DNA of 34,488 nt, taken from Pseudomonas lactucae (lineage in GTDB: Bacteria; Pseudomonadota; Gammaproteobacteria; Pseudomonadales; Pseudomonadaceae). A program made the position numbers and the translations under genes. The DNA is taken from assembly GCF_016937615.1 (NCBI RefSeq), contig NZ_JAFHKI010000021.1, positions 1-34,488 on the forward strand, read 5' to 3'. Of the stretch, positions 1-8,928 are shown one piece after another. The stretch's first letter is position 1, and each line of letters starts with the position of its first letter. The notes under the pieces were generated by a model that did no database searches, was not told the DNA's origin, and worked only from the letters and a program-made list of their open reading frames with translations.

Positions 1-70
1 ATGGCGGTGTATCAGTCAGCACATGCAGTGCCTGACACTCAGCTATCGGGGGCAAGCCCCCTCCCACATT
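1..70. repeat. REP/REPIN element, truncated at the window edge
   Basis: The first 70 bases hold a REP palindrome in the orientation CTATCGGGGGCAAGCCCC followed by CTCCCACATT, preceded by the start of the opposite arm (ATGGCGGTGT). Paired inverted REP arms separated by a short spacer are the REPIN form common in fluorescent pseudomonads. It lies directly downstream of urtA. The left arm is cut by the window boundary. Confidence 0.8.
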
Positions 71-86
71 TGGCCTGTGGTGGGGC

Positions 87-1352
87 TTAGTTGCTCTTCA
101 CCGCATAGTCCGGCTTCTTGTCATTGCCAGGAATGTACGGGCTCCACGGCTGCGCGCGGATCGGCTCCTGGGTCTGCCACACCACCGAGAACTGCCCGTC
201 GGCCTGGATCTCACCGATCATCACCGGCTTGTGCAGGTGGTGATTGGTCTTGTCCATGGTCAGGGTGAAGCCCGACGGCGCGGCGAAGGTCTGGCCGGCC
301 AGCGCTTCACGCACTTTGTCGACGTCGGTGGACTTGGCTTTTTCCGCCGCCTGCGCCCACATATGGATACCCACGTAGGTGGCTTCCATCGGGTCGTTGG
401 TCACCGCTTTGTCGGCGCCCGGCAGGTTGTGTTGCTTGGCGTACGCTTTCCAGTCGGCGACAAATTTCTTGTTCACCGGGTTCTCCACCGACTGGAAGTA
501 GTTCCACGCGGCGAGGTTGCCCACCAGTGGTTTGGTGTCGATGCCGCGCAGTTCTTCTTCGCCCACGGAGAACGCCACCACCGGTACGTCGGTGGCCTTC
601 AGACCCTGGTTGGCCAACTCTTTGTAGAACGGCACGTTGGAGTCGCCGTTCACGGTGGAGATCACCGCGGTCTTGCCGCCGGCGGAAAACTTTTTGATGT
701 TGGCGACGATGGTCTGGTAATCGGCGTGGCCGAACGGGGTGTAGACCTCTTCGATGTCTTTGTCCGCCACGCCTTTGGAATGCAGGAACGAACGCAGGAT
801 CTTGTTGGTGGTGCGTGGGTACACATAGTCGGTGCCCAACAGGAAGAAGCGCTTGGCGCCGCCGCCTTCTTCGCTCATCAGGTATTCCACCGCCGGGATC
901 GCCTGCTGGTTCGGCGCCGCACCGGTGTAAAACACGTTCGGCGACATCTCTTCGCCCTCGTATTGCACCGGGTAGAACAGCAGGCCATTGAGTTCTTCGA
1001 ACACCGGCAACACGGATTTGCGCGATACCGAGGTCCAGCAGCCGAACACCACGGCGACCTTGTCCTGGGTCAGCAACTGCCGGCCTTTTTCAGCGAACAG
1101 CGGCCAGTTGGACGCCGGGTCGACCACCACCGGTTCAAGCATCTTGCCGTTCACCCCGCCCTTGGCGTTGATCTCGTCGATGGTCATCAACGCCATGTCC
1201 TTGAGAGACGTTTCGGAGATGGCCATGGTCCCGGACAGCGAGTGCAGGATGCCGACCTTGATGGTCTCGGCGGCCTGTACGGTCCAGGTCATGCCCATGG
1301 CGACGATGGATGCCGACAGGGTGAAAGCCTTGATCAAGCTGCGACGCTTCAT
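87..1352 (-). CDS. urtA: Urea ABC transporter, periplasmic substrate-binding protein UrtA
   Basis: This is the periplasmic binding component of the high-affinity urea importer UrtABCDE. The protein has 421 residues, the usual family length. It begins with a signal peptide whose start, KRRSLIKAF, resembles a twin-arginine motif, followed by a hydrophobic core and an A-x-A type cleavage region (VQAAE). The mature start ETIKVGILHSLSGTMA is the typical type-1 periplasmic fold opening of urea and amide binders, and FGCWTSVSRKSVLP and LFYPVQYEGEE are UrtA-like stretches. The ATG at 1352 is chosen because GGAGAA precedes it by about 8 bases and it places the signal peptide at the N-terminus; longer versions add unrelated sequence. 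The permease and ATPase genes would lie left of the window. A sigma-54 promoter and an NtrC-type site lie upstream, so nitrogen control is likely. Confidence 0.95.
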   Translation of the reverse strand: MKRRSLIKAFTLSASIVAMGMTWTVQAAETIKVGILHSLSGTMAISETSLKDMALMTIDEINAKGGVNGKMLEPVVVDPASNWPLFAEKGRQLLTQDKVAVVFGCWTSVSRKSVLPVFEELNGLLFYPVQYEGEEMSPNVFYTGAAPNQQAIPAVEYLMSEEGGGAKRFFLLGTDYVYPRTTNKILRSFLHSKGVADKDIEEVYTPFGHADYQTIVANIKKFSAGGKTAVISTVNGDSNVPFYKELANQGLKATDVPVVAFSVGEEELRGIDTKPLVGNLAAWNYFQSVENPVNKKFVADWKAYAKQHNLPGADKAVTNDPMEATYVGIHMWAQAAEKAKSTDVDKVREALAGQTFAAPSGFTLTMDKTNHHLHKPVMIGEIQADGQFSVVWQTQEPIRAQPWSPYIPGNDKKPDYAVKSN

Positions 1353-1412
1353 TGGTGTGTTCTCCGTGAACCCGGTGTTGTTGTTGAGCTGCAGAAGGTT
1401 GATCAGGACGTT

Positions 1413-1428
1413 TGCAAGGGTTGTGCCT
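1413..1428 (-). promoter_or_regulatory. Sigma-54 (-24/-12) promoter of urtA
   Basis: On the minus strand the sequence reads AGGCACAACCCTTGCA. This matches the RpoN consensus (TGGCAC, five bases, TTGC) with the invariant GG and GC exactly ten bases apart. The start of transcription would fall near 1402, leaving a leader of about 50 bases before the urtA start at 1352. The match is seen directly; its use is inferred. Confidence 0.75.
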
Positions 1429-1522
1429 GCTTCGTGGCGGGCGTGTGCGGCGCCGCTTTGAGCGCCTGGTGACACGCGAGCAAGCACCGAAATGGCGCCG
1501 TAAATGTACGGCGGTGCGTGGG

Positions 1523-1539
1523 TGCACCGTCACGGTGCG
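1523..1539. promoter_or_regulatory. NtrC-type enhancer palindrome upstream of urtA
   Basis: The 17 bases TGCACC-GTCAC-GGTGCG fit the classic NtrC palindrome (TGCACC, five bases, GGTGCA) with one mismatch at the outermost base. A further GGTGCGTGG repeat overlaps it on the left. It sits roughly 120 bases upstream of the predicted sigma-54 transcription start of urtA, a normal enhancer distance. This supports control of urea uptake by nitrogen limitation through NtrBC. The site also lies upstream of the divergent gene at 1658, which could be affected too. Confidence 0.6.
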
Positions 1540-1657
1540 TGGAGGGCGCGGCGCTTGAATTATCTACCGCCTGTGGGGTTTTCAGATGCGCAGGATGGAT
1601 GGGCATCAAAGCCCGCGCGTTGCGCCGGGCCGTGCTCAACAGATATTCAGGTGCTCC

Positions 1658-4600
1658 ATGGACGACCTTTCACCTCGCGACAAACGGGCGTTAACACCTC
1701 AAGCCAATCCCAAGCCTGTCCCGCTCAGCCCCGCGTTTATCAACATGGACGATGCAGCCTGCTATGTGCATGAAAAAATCGGCGCAAAGCGGACCGTCGA
1801 ATATGGCAGCGTGATTTTCCAGCGTCTGTCGGACCAACTGTTCGTCGCCAGCGAGCCCATCTCCAGCAAGGCTACGACATTCAACTTCACCCTGTTGCTC
1901 GACCGCGAAAGCGCTTCGGGCGAGTTCGTTCATCCTGCGGGGCTGCGCATCGTCGCCAGCCTGCATTCGCACCCGGATACCCTGGATTCGACACAGCGGC
2001 TCAATCCGAAGTGGACGCCGCAACAGGTCAAGACTTTCATGAGTTTCTACTCAACGCTGGATATCGACTTCAACTACCAGGAGCGCAGACGCTTTACCGT
2101 GGCGTATCTCTCAGGCCCAGACGGAGCGTTGCTCAAGTACCGGCCCAGCGGTTCGGCGGCCGAGACCGGTTTTGTTCATTGGCTTAACACCTCGGGCCCA
2201 TGGGAGTCGCCCCACGCCCATGACGGCACGTTGGAAGGCCTCTACAAAAAGCTGGCTTCTGTCGGGCGGCTGACTTTTTTACAATCAAGCCCCGCCTGGG
2301 GCGGCTCGGTGGGGGCTGTGCCGCGCGGTTGGGTGCCGTACCAGCCCTTCGACGCCCCCTCTCTGCCCGTGGCGTGCGGGCCGGTATTTACCGAGTTGGA
2401 AAAGGCCCTGGCGTACGCGCAGCGACGTTTCAACCGTGAGCCGAGCCAACGGCAACGGGCGTTCATATTCAAGCGAGGGCAGATTGAGCAGTACCTGGCT
2501 TCGCAGCCGCAACAGGCTGCGGCGTTGGGTTCGGTTGATCGGCAAAGCTTGCCGGTATTTCCCGAGGGCTGTCATCTGGAGGGTATCCATATTCACTCCA
2601 AGGTCTTGCCGGGACCCTACACCGGCGCCCAGGCCTGGCTGTATCAAACCTTCATCGCGCCGGCGGAGTTGGCCACGCAGATTGCCCAGTTCCGTCACTA
2701 CGCACGCTCGCCCCAGGCGACCCTCAACGCCTCGCTTTACGTACGACTGCGCGATGAGGCGATTTTGCGCTACCGGTTTTCCGCTTCGCCTGCGGAGTCG
2801 CAATTGTTCATCGAGGACGAGGCCGGCGCGGTCAACGATGGCGGGATCCAGGCGCAGTTGGACGCAGGCCAACTCATGCCCCGTGCCTTTGTGTTGCGCG
2901 TGGCTGACGCCGCCGAGTTGAGCGTGGTCAAGACCAGCGCGCTGTGGGACAAAATCGGCGTGGTCGATAGAACTTGGCGGCCTTTTTCAAGCCTGCCCGA
3001 ACCGCAACTGAGCCCGGCCTTTATCAGCGCCGACGACGCGGCGCGCTGGGCGCATGAGCAGATCGGCAGCCGGCGGGGTGAACCCTTCGGTGGCGTCGTC
3101 CTGCGGCTCGGTGTGCGTTACTACGCGACCGCGCCGCTACGCAACAGCTTTGAACATGGCGTGTTGCTGGCCAAGGACAGCGAGGGGCACTTCGTTTTTC
3201 CCGGCAATGGTCTGGTCGAGGCCTTCTATCACGCGCATCCGGCGCAAGCCGACGTTCCGGGCTTCACGGCGGACCAACTGACCCTGCGCAATAATTTCTT
3301 CTCCGTGGCCGGCCAACTGTTCAGCATCCAGAATCGAATATTCGCCACCACCCACTATTTTTCCGGGCCCGATACGGTGCTGCTCAAGTACGTAAGCAGT
3401 GATTCTGCGGCTGAGAAAAACCTGTACCAGCAACTGCGAGACGGTACGCTCCCCGTCTCCAGCGATTTTGAAAGCACGGTCTGGGCGTTGGCCGAGGCCG
3501 GCGAACTGTGGGTGCTGATCGCCGACGCAGTGTGGGGCGGCGTGCGTGGGCGAGTCACTCGGGGGTGGCGAATCAGAACCCCTGTGAGCCGCGATAACGG
3601 CGTGGCGCTGCAACCGTTTTACACCGAGGCCCGCGAAACCCCGGCCGACGCGGTGCTGTTGGGGTTGGCTAACGCCGGTGCGGTGGGGGGGGAAGTCAGT
3701 ACAGGTTTTGTACTCAAGCACACCCGTGAAGAAATCTTCGTCGCGACCTTGTCCACCCTCGGCAGTGAACCCTTGTTTGCCCTGGATCAACTGTTTCCCA
3801 CGCGGCCCGACGGCCAGGCGCGCTTACCTTCACAGTATCGACTGGAGGCGGTTTACCTCAGCGCAGGGAAAGAGCCGGACTACGCAGCGGCGCGGGAAGC
3901 CTGGCTGGCTGCGGCCTTCTTTACCCCGGCGCAGGTGCTGGCCGCAACGCGCCAGGCGCGCGCGACCCGCGCCATTCAGGACGCCGACCGAGGGTTGTCG
4001 CTGTACCTGTACGCTGTGGATACCGCCTTACTCAAAATCAAAGTGCCCGAGGCCACGCTCACCAGTCACCTGGTCAAGCTCAAGGCCTCCGGGGAGTTGG
4101 ACGACAACGGCGCTCAAGCGGCCCTCGTCGCCGGCACGTTGAGCCCTCGCAACTACGTGCGCAGGCTGATGACGGCCTCTGACCTGTGGGTGCTCAAGCG
4201 CGGAGAGCTGTGGCGAACGGAGGGCCTGGTGGACAGTCGCGACGTGCTGCTGCGCCGCTACGACCGGGCGCCCTTGAGCCGTGCGTTTTTATCGGCGCGC
4301 GATGCTGCGGTGCATGCCCATGAACTGATCGGCCCCCGCCGGGCGCACTGTTTTGGCGGCTACGTCCTCAAGGGACAGGACGGTTTTTTCGTGATCACCG
4401 AGCCAATGCCGAGCAGCGCAAATCCGTTTATTTACCGGCTGTTCACGCCCCTCGACAGTCAAGGCCCGCTGATCCCACCGGAGCATTATGAGGTGCACGC
4501 TCGCTATGGCTCGCACGAGGCATTATCGAGGGTCTCGCCCGAATGGGTCGCGCAACGCGGTTGGACGCGTGAAGAGGCGTTGATCAACTTGCAGATGTTT

Positions 4601-5134
4601 TCCACGGCCGAGATCGGTTCAATCATCTCGACGGGGCGTACGGCGTATTTATCGGGGGCCGACGATTGCCTGTTGGAGTACACCCCGACCGAGTCCCCGG
4701 CGCAACAGGTGCTGATGGCCAATATCGACGCGCAGGCCGGCAACGACCGCCTGCAGCACAGGCTTGACCAAGGGCGTATCCGGCCGGCGGACTGGGTTAC
4801 GCGATTGGCCCAGGCCGGGGACCTCGGAATTATTCTGGGCAACTCGTTGTGGGGGCCGCGATCGGCGGTATTCAGTGATTGGACGCCGGACTTCGTCTAC
4901 GCCTCCAGCACTGGCCCGCTCGCTTATGTCACCTACGCGCGGTGTTTACCCGCGCCGATGATGCCGCGCGTGACCTTCACTTGCGCGTGCATGATCGCAA
5001 TCTTGCTGACCCCTCCTGTTTTGCATTCATCCTCAAACACAAGGACCGTCAGCAATATATCGCGACCGAAGTGGTCAGCATCAATGCGCACAAGCTGTTT
5101 GATCTGCGTAGCTTGTTTGTCGCAAAAGGCTTGA
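1658..5134 (+). CDS. Giant tandem-module protein related to DUF4329, 5' part of a frameshifted gene
   Basis: Function unknown. After a 24-residue lead the protein is built of diverged tandem modules, each opening with a pattern such as PAFISADDAARWAHEQIG and closing with a Trp-rich stretch (lWg...v...W.P). Modules here start near residues 25, 241, 453, 655 and 875, with lengths of 202-220 residues. Odd modules share FGGVVLR, a YYATEP-like strand and YLSGPDGALLKY; modules 1 and 3 carry HSHP (1964-1975) and HAHP (3230-3241). This resembles DUF4329, by recollection and not by search. No signal peptide or membrane segment is visible. The ATG at 1658 is chosen because AGGTG precedes it; a start at 1586 adds unrelated sequence. 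After about 4940 the module homology stops in this frame and continues in the next one, so the last 65 or so residues are probably frameshifted junk. Confidence 0.75.
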   Translation: MDDLSPRDKRALTPQANPKPVPLSPAFINMDDAACYVHEKIGAKRTVEYGSVIFQRLSDQLFVASEPISSKATTFNFTLLLDRESASGEFVHPAGLRIVASLHSHPDTLDSTQRLNPKWTPQQVKTFMSFYSTLDIDFNYQERRRFTVAYLSGPDGALLKYRPSGSAAETGFVHWLNTSGPWESPHAHDGTLEGLYKKLASVGRLTFLQSSPAWGGSVGAVPRGWVPYQPFDAPSLPVACGPVFTELEKALAYAQRRFNREPSQRQRAFIFKRGQIEQYLASQPQQAAALGSVDRQSLPVFPEGCHLEGIHIHSKVLPGPYTGAQAWLYQTFIAPAELATQIAQFRHYARSPQATLNASLYVRLRDEAILRYRFSASPAESQLFIEDEAGAVNDGGIQAQLDAGQLMPRAFVLRVADAAELSVVKTSALWDKIGVVDRTWRPFSSLPEPQLSPAFISADDAARWAHEQIGSRRGEPFGGVVLRLGVRYYATAPLRNSFEHGVLLAKDSEGHFVFPGNGLVEAFYHAHPAQADVPGFTADQLTLRNNFFSVAGQLFSIQNRIFATTHYFSGPDTVLLKYVSSDSAAEKNLYQQLRDGTLPVSSDFESTVWALAEAGELWVLIADAVWGGVRGRVTRGWRIRTPVSRDNGVALQPFYTEARETPADAVLLGLANAGAVGGEVSTGFVLKHTREEIFVATLSTLGSEPLFALDQLFPTRPDGQARLPSQYRLEAVYLSAGKEPDYAAAREAWLAAAFFTPAQVLAATRQARATRAIQDADRGLSLYLYAVDTALLKIKVPEATLTSHLVKLKASGELDDNGAQAALVAGTLSPRNYVRRLMTASDLWVLKRGELWRTEGLVDSRDVLLRRYDRAPLSRAFLSARDAAVHAHELIGPRRAHCFGGYVLKGQDGFFVITEPMPSSANPFIYRLFTPLDSQGPLIPPEHYEVHARYGSHEALSRVSPEWVAQRGWTREEALINLQMFSTAEIGSIISTGRTAYLSGADDCLLEYTPTESPAQQVLMANIDAQAGNDRLQHRLDQGRIRPADWVTRLAQAGDLGIILGNSLWGPRSAVFSDWTPDFVYASSTGPLAYVTYARCLPAPMMPRVTFTCACMIAILLTPPVLHSSSNTRTVSNISRPKWSASMRTSCLICVACLSQKA

Positions 5135-7515
5135 ACGATTATGTGTTTCCCGAAGGCTTCGGCTTGCATGCGCTGTTTCGTTCGCAGCAATGGGCCAGGC
5201 AGGGGCTCAGTCCGGCGATGGCCTGGTTGACGGCGTATTTCGTCACGCCCCCGGTGCTGTACAACGCGCTGTTTGAAACCCACCGAGACACGGCGCAAAG
5301 CCGGCCGCTGTACTTTTCGACCCTGGACGGTGCGCTGCTGCGCTATGTGCCTTCACCCATCGATGTCGGTTCGGGCGGCGTGGCGGACAAGCTGTTGATC
5401 GAGGAGGCGACCCAGCTGTACTCCGGCCAGAAATCGCCCCTGCAATTTATCCGCGATTGGACGGAAAAAGGCCTGCTTGAGGTGGTGCGCACCAGCCAGT
5501 GCTGGGACGTGAGCGGGCTGGTGAGTAATACCTGGAGCGGTTTCCAGGCCATGAGCCGGCGGCGATTGGGGCCGGCATTCGCCACTGCCGATGATGCTGT
5601 TCGGCACGCGGCCGGGTTAGTGGGAGGCGGACGTCGTCGTCCTCTCGGTGGGGTGGTGCTCAGGCTGGTCAATGGCCTGTATGCGGCGACTGAACCTGTG
5701 GCCGTGCCGCTTTCGGGGTTCTCATGGCAGTGGATTTACCCCGATCAGTCCGTTGAAAACGGGCTCTACCCCGCAGGCGCTACCACGGTTGCCCGTTATC
5801 GGTCCGTGCTGGACCAGGAAGTGCCGCTGCTGTTATCGCCGACGCAGCGCGACCTCTACAAAACCATGATCCCCAGTGCGGTACTGGCCAATCTGCTGCA
5901 CCGCGAGCCGCATATCAAGTGTGAATACCTGTTCGGGCCCATGGGGTCGATTCTCAGCTATCAGCTGTCGGGCTCCGCTGAAGAGGCGCGGCTTAAAGAG
6001 CGTCTCAAGGCGCTGAATCAGGCCAGAGGCGACCTTGCGGACAATGCGGTAGAACAACAGTTTCGCAGTGGCGCGCTGTCGCCTCAGGACTTTGTCATGC
6101 AGGTGGCGAAGGCCGGTGAGTTGCGGGTGGTGCAAGATCATGCGCTATGGGGGATCGCCAGGCGAATCACCTTGGGGTTTGTACCCCATGCCGTTATCCC
6201 TGAGCCTGTGCAAGTGCGCCAGGTATTCGCCGATGTGCCCTGCAGCCCGATCTTCAGCCGGGCGTTCGATGCGGTGCGTTATGCCCAGCGCGTGGCGACG
6301 CGGCAGGCCGCGGTCGCTTTCGGCTACGTGCTCAAGGCGGTGAACAAGCCGCTGTACATGACGACCTTGCCGCTTGTGCGCGAGACGTTTACTGACCTGC
6401 GACGCGTGTTCGTCGATGGCCTGTTGCCCCAGGGTTATCAATTGACAGGCATGTATTTGTGCGCGTCGGATGAGGCGATAGCCGCGTCAGGGGATGAGAT
6501 GGCCAGGCATTTTTTTGCACCTCAACACATCGTCAGCGCGTTGGGCTTCCTGCGTTCACGTAATGGCAACGGATGGCCGTTGTACCTGGTGTGCAACGAT
6601 GGGGCGCTGTTGCAGTATGTATTTTCAAAGCATGCTTCATTGCTGGCGCTGACTAACGAGGCGCACCGTCAGCGTATGCAGCTGCTCGAAGGCTCGCTCA
6701 AGGTGCTTGATTACGTTCAGAACCTGGCTGGTAACGGTGAGTTGACCATTCGTGTGACCAGTTCGATATGGGGGCGCAAGGAGCAGGTCACGTATGGCTG
6801 GGTGCCACGCAGAGCGCCCCACGCGTTTATCGACGATCCGTATTTTCATTCGTTCTGTGGGCCGCTGTATTTTTACGCCGATGATGCGGCGCGTTTTGCC
6901 CATCATCGGCTCCAGCCAACCCGTGAAAAACAGTATCTGGGCGCGGTACTGGCACCCAAGGATACGGTGGGTTTTGTCTCGCTCGACCCCGTGGAAGATC
7001 GGAGGATGGGGAACTGGAAAACGCAGTCGCGGTTGTTCCGGGCAGGCAGTCCCGGGCTCGACGTCCCCGACGATCATGAGCTGAGCACTTACAAGGTCGC
7101 GGCGGTGCAGGCCTTCTTCCAGGCAATAACGACCACACAAAGTCGCGAACCACTGGACCAGCGCTTGTTGAATAACTTCGTACCCAAGGATGATTTGCGC
7201 GACTACATCGCGGTGGTCCAGCGTAATTTGCCGCAGGCCACGGGTTGCTACTTTTCTTGCCGGGGCGGTGCGCTGCTCAAGTATGTACCAGCCTTGAATG
7301 ACGCCGAAACCCAACTGCTGAGCACCGACACATGGCCGACGCCCAGCAGGTTGGTCAGCCGGTTGCGCGCCCTTGGGCACTTGTCGGTACTGGAACCCGA
7401 TGCCTTCTGGACCCACCGGGGCGTACTGGGCGAGGAGTGGAAGCTCAAGGCGGTGGAGCAAGCGCAACCGGAGGTCGGCGATTTCTGGTATGTGCGACCC
7501 AAGGATGAACTCTAA
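4879..7515 (+). CDS. Giant tandem-module protein related to DUF4329, 3' part of the frameshifted gene
   Basis: This frame continues the gene that begins at 1658. True homology starts at about 4939-4942 with AVFTRADDAARDLHL, which is the opening of module 6. Modules 7, 8 and 9 follow, starting near 5571 (PAFATADDAVRHA), 6244 (SPIFSRAFDAVRY) and 6859 (GPLYFYADDAARFAHH), with lengths of 205-224 residues. The only initiator at the left end is TTG at 4879, with no convincing ribosome site, so this is not a separate gene by design. Odd and even modules again differ: the even ones have FGYVLKA-type strands and a GYQLTGMYL-type segment. Rejoining both parts gives a protein of about 1,950 residues. 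The stop overlaps the stop of the convergent PepSY gene by four bases. Confidence 0.7.
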   Translation: MDAGLRLRLQHWPARLCHLRAVFTRADDAARDLHLRVHDRNLADPSCFAFILKHKDRQQYIATEVVSINAHKLFDLRSLFVAKGLNDYVFPEGFGLHALFRSQQWARQGLSPAMAWLTAYFVTPPVLYNALFETHRDTAQSRPLYFSTLDGALLRYVPSPIDVGSGGVADKLLIEEATQLYSGQKSPLQFIRDWTEKGLLEVVRTSQCWDVSGLVSNTWSGFQAMSRRRLGPAFATADDAVRHAAGLVGGGRRRPLGGVVLRLVNGLYAATEPVAVPLSGFSWQWIYPDQSVENGLYPAGATTVARYRSVLDQEVPLLLSPTQRDLYKTMIPSAVLANLLHREPHIKCEYLFGPMGSILSYQLSGSAEEARLKERLKALNQARGDLADNAVEQQFRSGALSPQDFVMQVAKAGELRVVQDHALWGIARRITLGFVPHAVIPEPVQVRQVFADVPCSPIFSRAFDAVRYAQRVATRQAAVAFGYVLKAVNKPLYMTTLPLVRETFTDLRRVFVDGLLPQGYQLTGMYLCASDEAIAASGDEMARHFFAPQHIVSALGFLRSRNGNGWPLYLVCNDGALLQYVFSKHASLLALTNEAHRQRMQLLEGSLKVLDYVQNLAGNGELTIRVTSSIWGRKEQVTYGWVPRRAPHAFIDDPYFHSFCGPLYFYADDAARFAHHRLQPTREKQYLGAVLAPKDTVGFVSLDPVEDRRMGNWKTQSRLFRAGSPGLDVPDDHELSTYKVAAVQAFFQAITTTQSREPLDQRLLNNFVPKDDLRDYIAVVQRNLPQATGCYFSCRGGALLKYVPALNDAETQLLSTDTWPTPSRLVSRLRALGHLSVLEPDAFWTHRGVLGEEWKLKAVEQAQPEVGDFWYVRPKDEL

Positions 7516-8888
7516 GCAGGCGTGCTATCCCTTTGGCTGAACAACCGCGCCAATACCAGGCGGTCCAGAACCCAGATCAGGATCAATGAAGCGCCGACCA
7601 GAGGGAACATAATCGCCAAGCCCAGCATGATGACCATCGCGGTTTTCCACTTCGGCAAGTCATGGCGCAACGGCGGAACCCCCAGGCCGCCCTGGGGCCG
7701 GCGTTTCCACCAGATCACCACGCCACTGACCGCGCTGAGCAGAATCATCAGGCACACCACCAGCACGATCAGTTGGTTGACCCAGCCGAACATCTTGCCC
7801 TCGTGCAGCATCACGCCGGTTTCGGTGGCGCGGGCGACGAGGTTGTAGTGTTCCCAGCGCACGTCGGCCAGGACTTTGCCGGTGTACTGGTCCACGTGCA
7901 GGGTGGCATCAAAGCGCGGGTCGTCGGCGAACACGGCAATGGTGAATACGCCGTCGGCGGTGGTGGGGAAGGTGATGCTGTAGCCGGGCTCGACCTTGCG
8001 GGCGGTGGCCAGGTCCACCACCTGTTGCAGGCGAATGGTCGGCGCGGCGGGGGCCGAGTGCAGGGCGCCGTGGTTCATGTGTTCGGCATGGTCGCCGGAC
8101 ATCGGCATCGGCGTGTTTTCCATGGCCCAAGGCACGGTCTGTTGCGTTGCGGTGTTGAGGACGCGGGCCTGCTGATCGGACTGCGGCACGTCGTTCCACA
8201 TGGCGGCGGGGAAGCGGTTCCACAGGTCGGCGTATTGCTTGCCCCAGAAGCCGGTCCAAGTCATGCCGCTGAGCAGCATCACCAGCAAGAACGCTGCGCC
8301 CCAGAAGCCGGCGACGGCATGCATATCGCGCCAGAACAGCCGTCCACGGCTGCTAAAGCGTGGCCACAACACCCCCGCCGAAGACTTGCCGCGCGGCCAC
8401 CACAGGTACAGGCCCGACACCACCAGCATCACGCCCCAACCGGCGGCGAGTTCCACCAGCCGGTCGCCGAGGGTGCCAATCATCAGCTCGCCGTGCAGTG
8501 CGCGGGCGATGGCTTGCAGGTTGTATTTCGCGTCCTGCTCGCCGAGCACGGTGCCGCGGTACGGGTCGACGAACACCGTGATTTCGCGTCCGCCGTTGTG
8601 CAGCACAAATTGCGCGCTGCTGGTGGCGTCGGCGGGGGGCAGGTATTTGCTGATTGCGCCTTGGGGGTAGGCCGCCTTGGCGCGTTGCAGTTGTTCGTCG
8701 GCGCTCAGTGCGTGTTCGGCGGCGGGGACGGTCAGCAGGTGGCCGTACATCAAGGGGTCGAGCTGGGGTTTGAACAGGTAGATGATGCCGGTGATTGCCA
8801 GCAGCACCATGAAGGGGGCGACGAAGAGGCCGGCGTAGAAGTGCCAGCGCCAGGCCAGGTTGTAGAAGGAAATTTTTTGCTTGTTCAT
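7512..8888 (-). CDS. PepSY-associated inner-membrane protein of the copper cluster
   Basis: A PepSY-TM family (PiuB-like) protein of about 458 residues. Hydrophobic segments are visible near the N-terminus (YAGLFVAPFMVLLAITGIIY), after LVELAAGWGVMLVVSGLYLWW, at FWGAAFLLVMLLSGMTW, and in the C-terminal third (LIVLVVCLMILLSAVSGVVIWW and a last helix near VIMLGLAIMFPLVGASLIL). Two PepSY-like domains lie in the periplasmic loops. The loop around HAEHMNHGALHS is rich in His and Met, suggesting metal contact. It lies downstream of the copper receptor gene on the same strand, separated by a REP element. Family members are proposed to help move or reduce metal at the inner membrane; the role here is inferred. 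Starts at 8891 and 8888 are both possible; 8888 gives better spacing to GGAG. Confidence 0.85.
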   Translation of the reverse strand: MNKQKISFYNLAWRWHFYAGLFVAPFMVLLAITGIIYLFKPQLDPLMYGHLLTVPAAEHALSADEQLQRAKAAYPQGAISKYLPPADATSSAQFVLHNGGREITVFVDPYRGTVLGEQDAKYNLQAIARALHGELMIGTLGDRLVELAAGWGVMLVVSGLYLWWPRGKSSAGVLWPRFSSRGRLFWRDMHAVAGFWGAAFLLVMLLSGMTWTGFWGKQYADLWNRFPAAMWNDVPQSDQQARVLNTATQQTVPWAMENTPMPMSGDHAEHMNHGALHSAPAAPTIRLQQVVDLATARKVEPGYSITFPTTADGVFTIAVFADDPRFDATLHVDQYTGKVLADVRWEHYNLVARATETGVMLHEGKMFGWVNQLIVLVVCLMILLSAVSGVVIWWKRRPQGGLGVPPLRHDLPKWKTAMVIMLGLAIMFPLVGASLILIWVLDRLVLARLFSQRDSTPA

Positions 8889-8928
8889 CATCGGGCTCCG
8901 CAAGGCTTTGGGTTTTTTGTGTCAGGTA

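Noticed and set aside
231..1472. Long open frame on the plus strand opposite urtA
   Set aside because: It is a shadow of urtA: composition is His/Val/Gly/Arg-rich, with no domain, and the minus-strand protein is a textbook UrtA.
4879..5134. Programmed ribosomal frameshift joining the two halves of the giant gene
   Set aside because: No slippery heptamer or following stem structure was seen near the junction; a simple dinucleotide slip or error explains it better.
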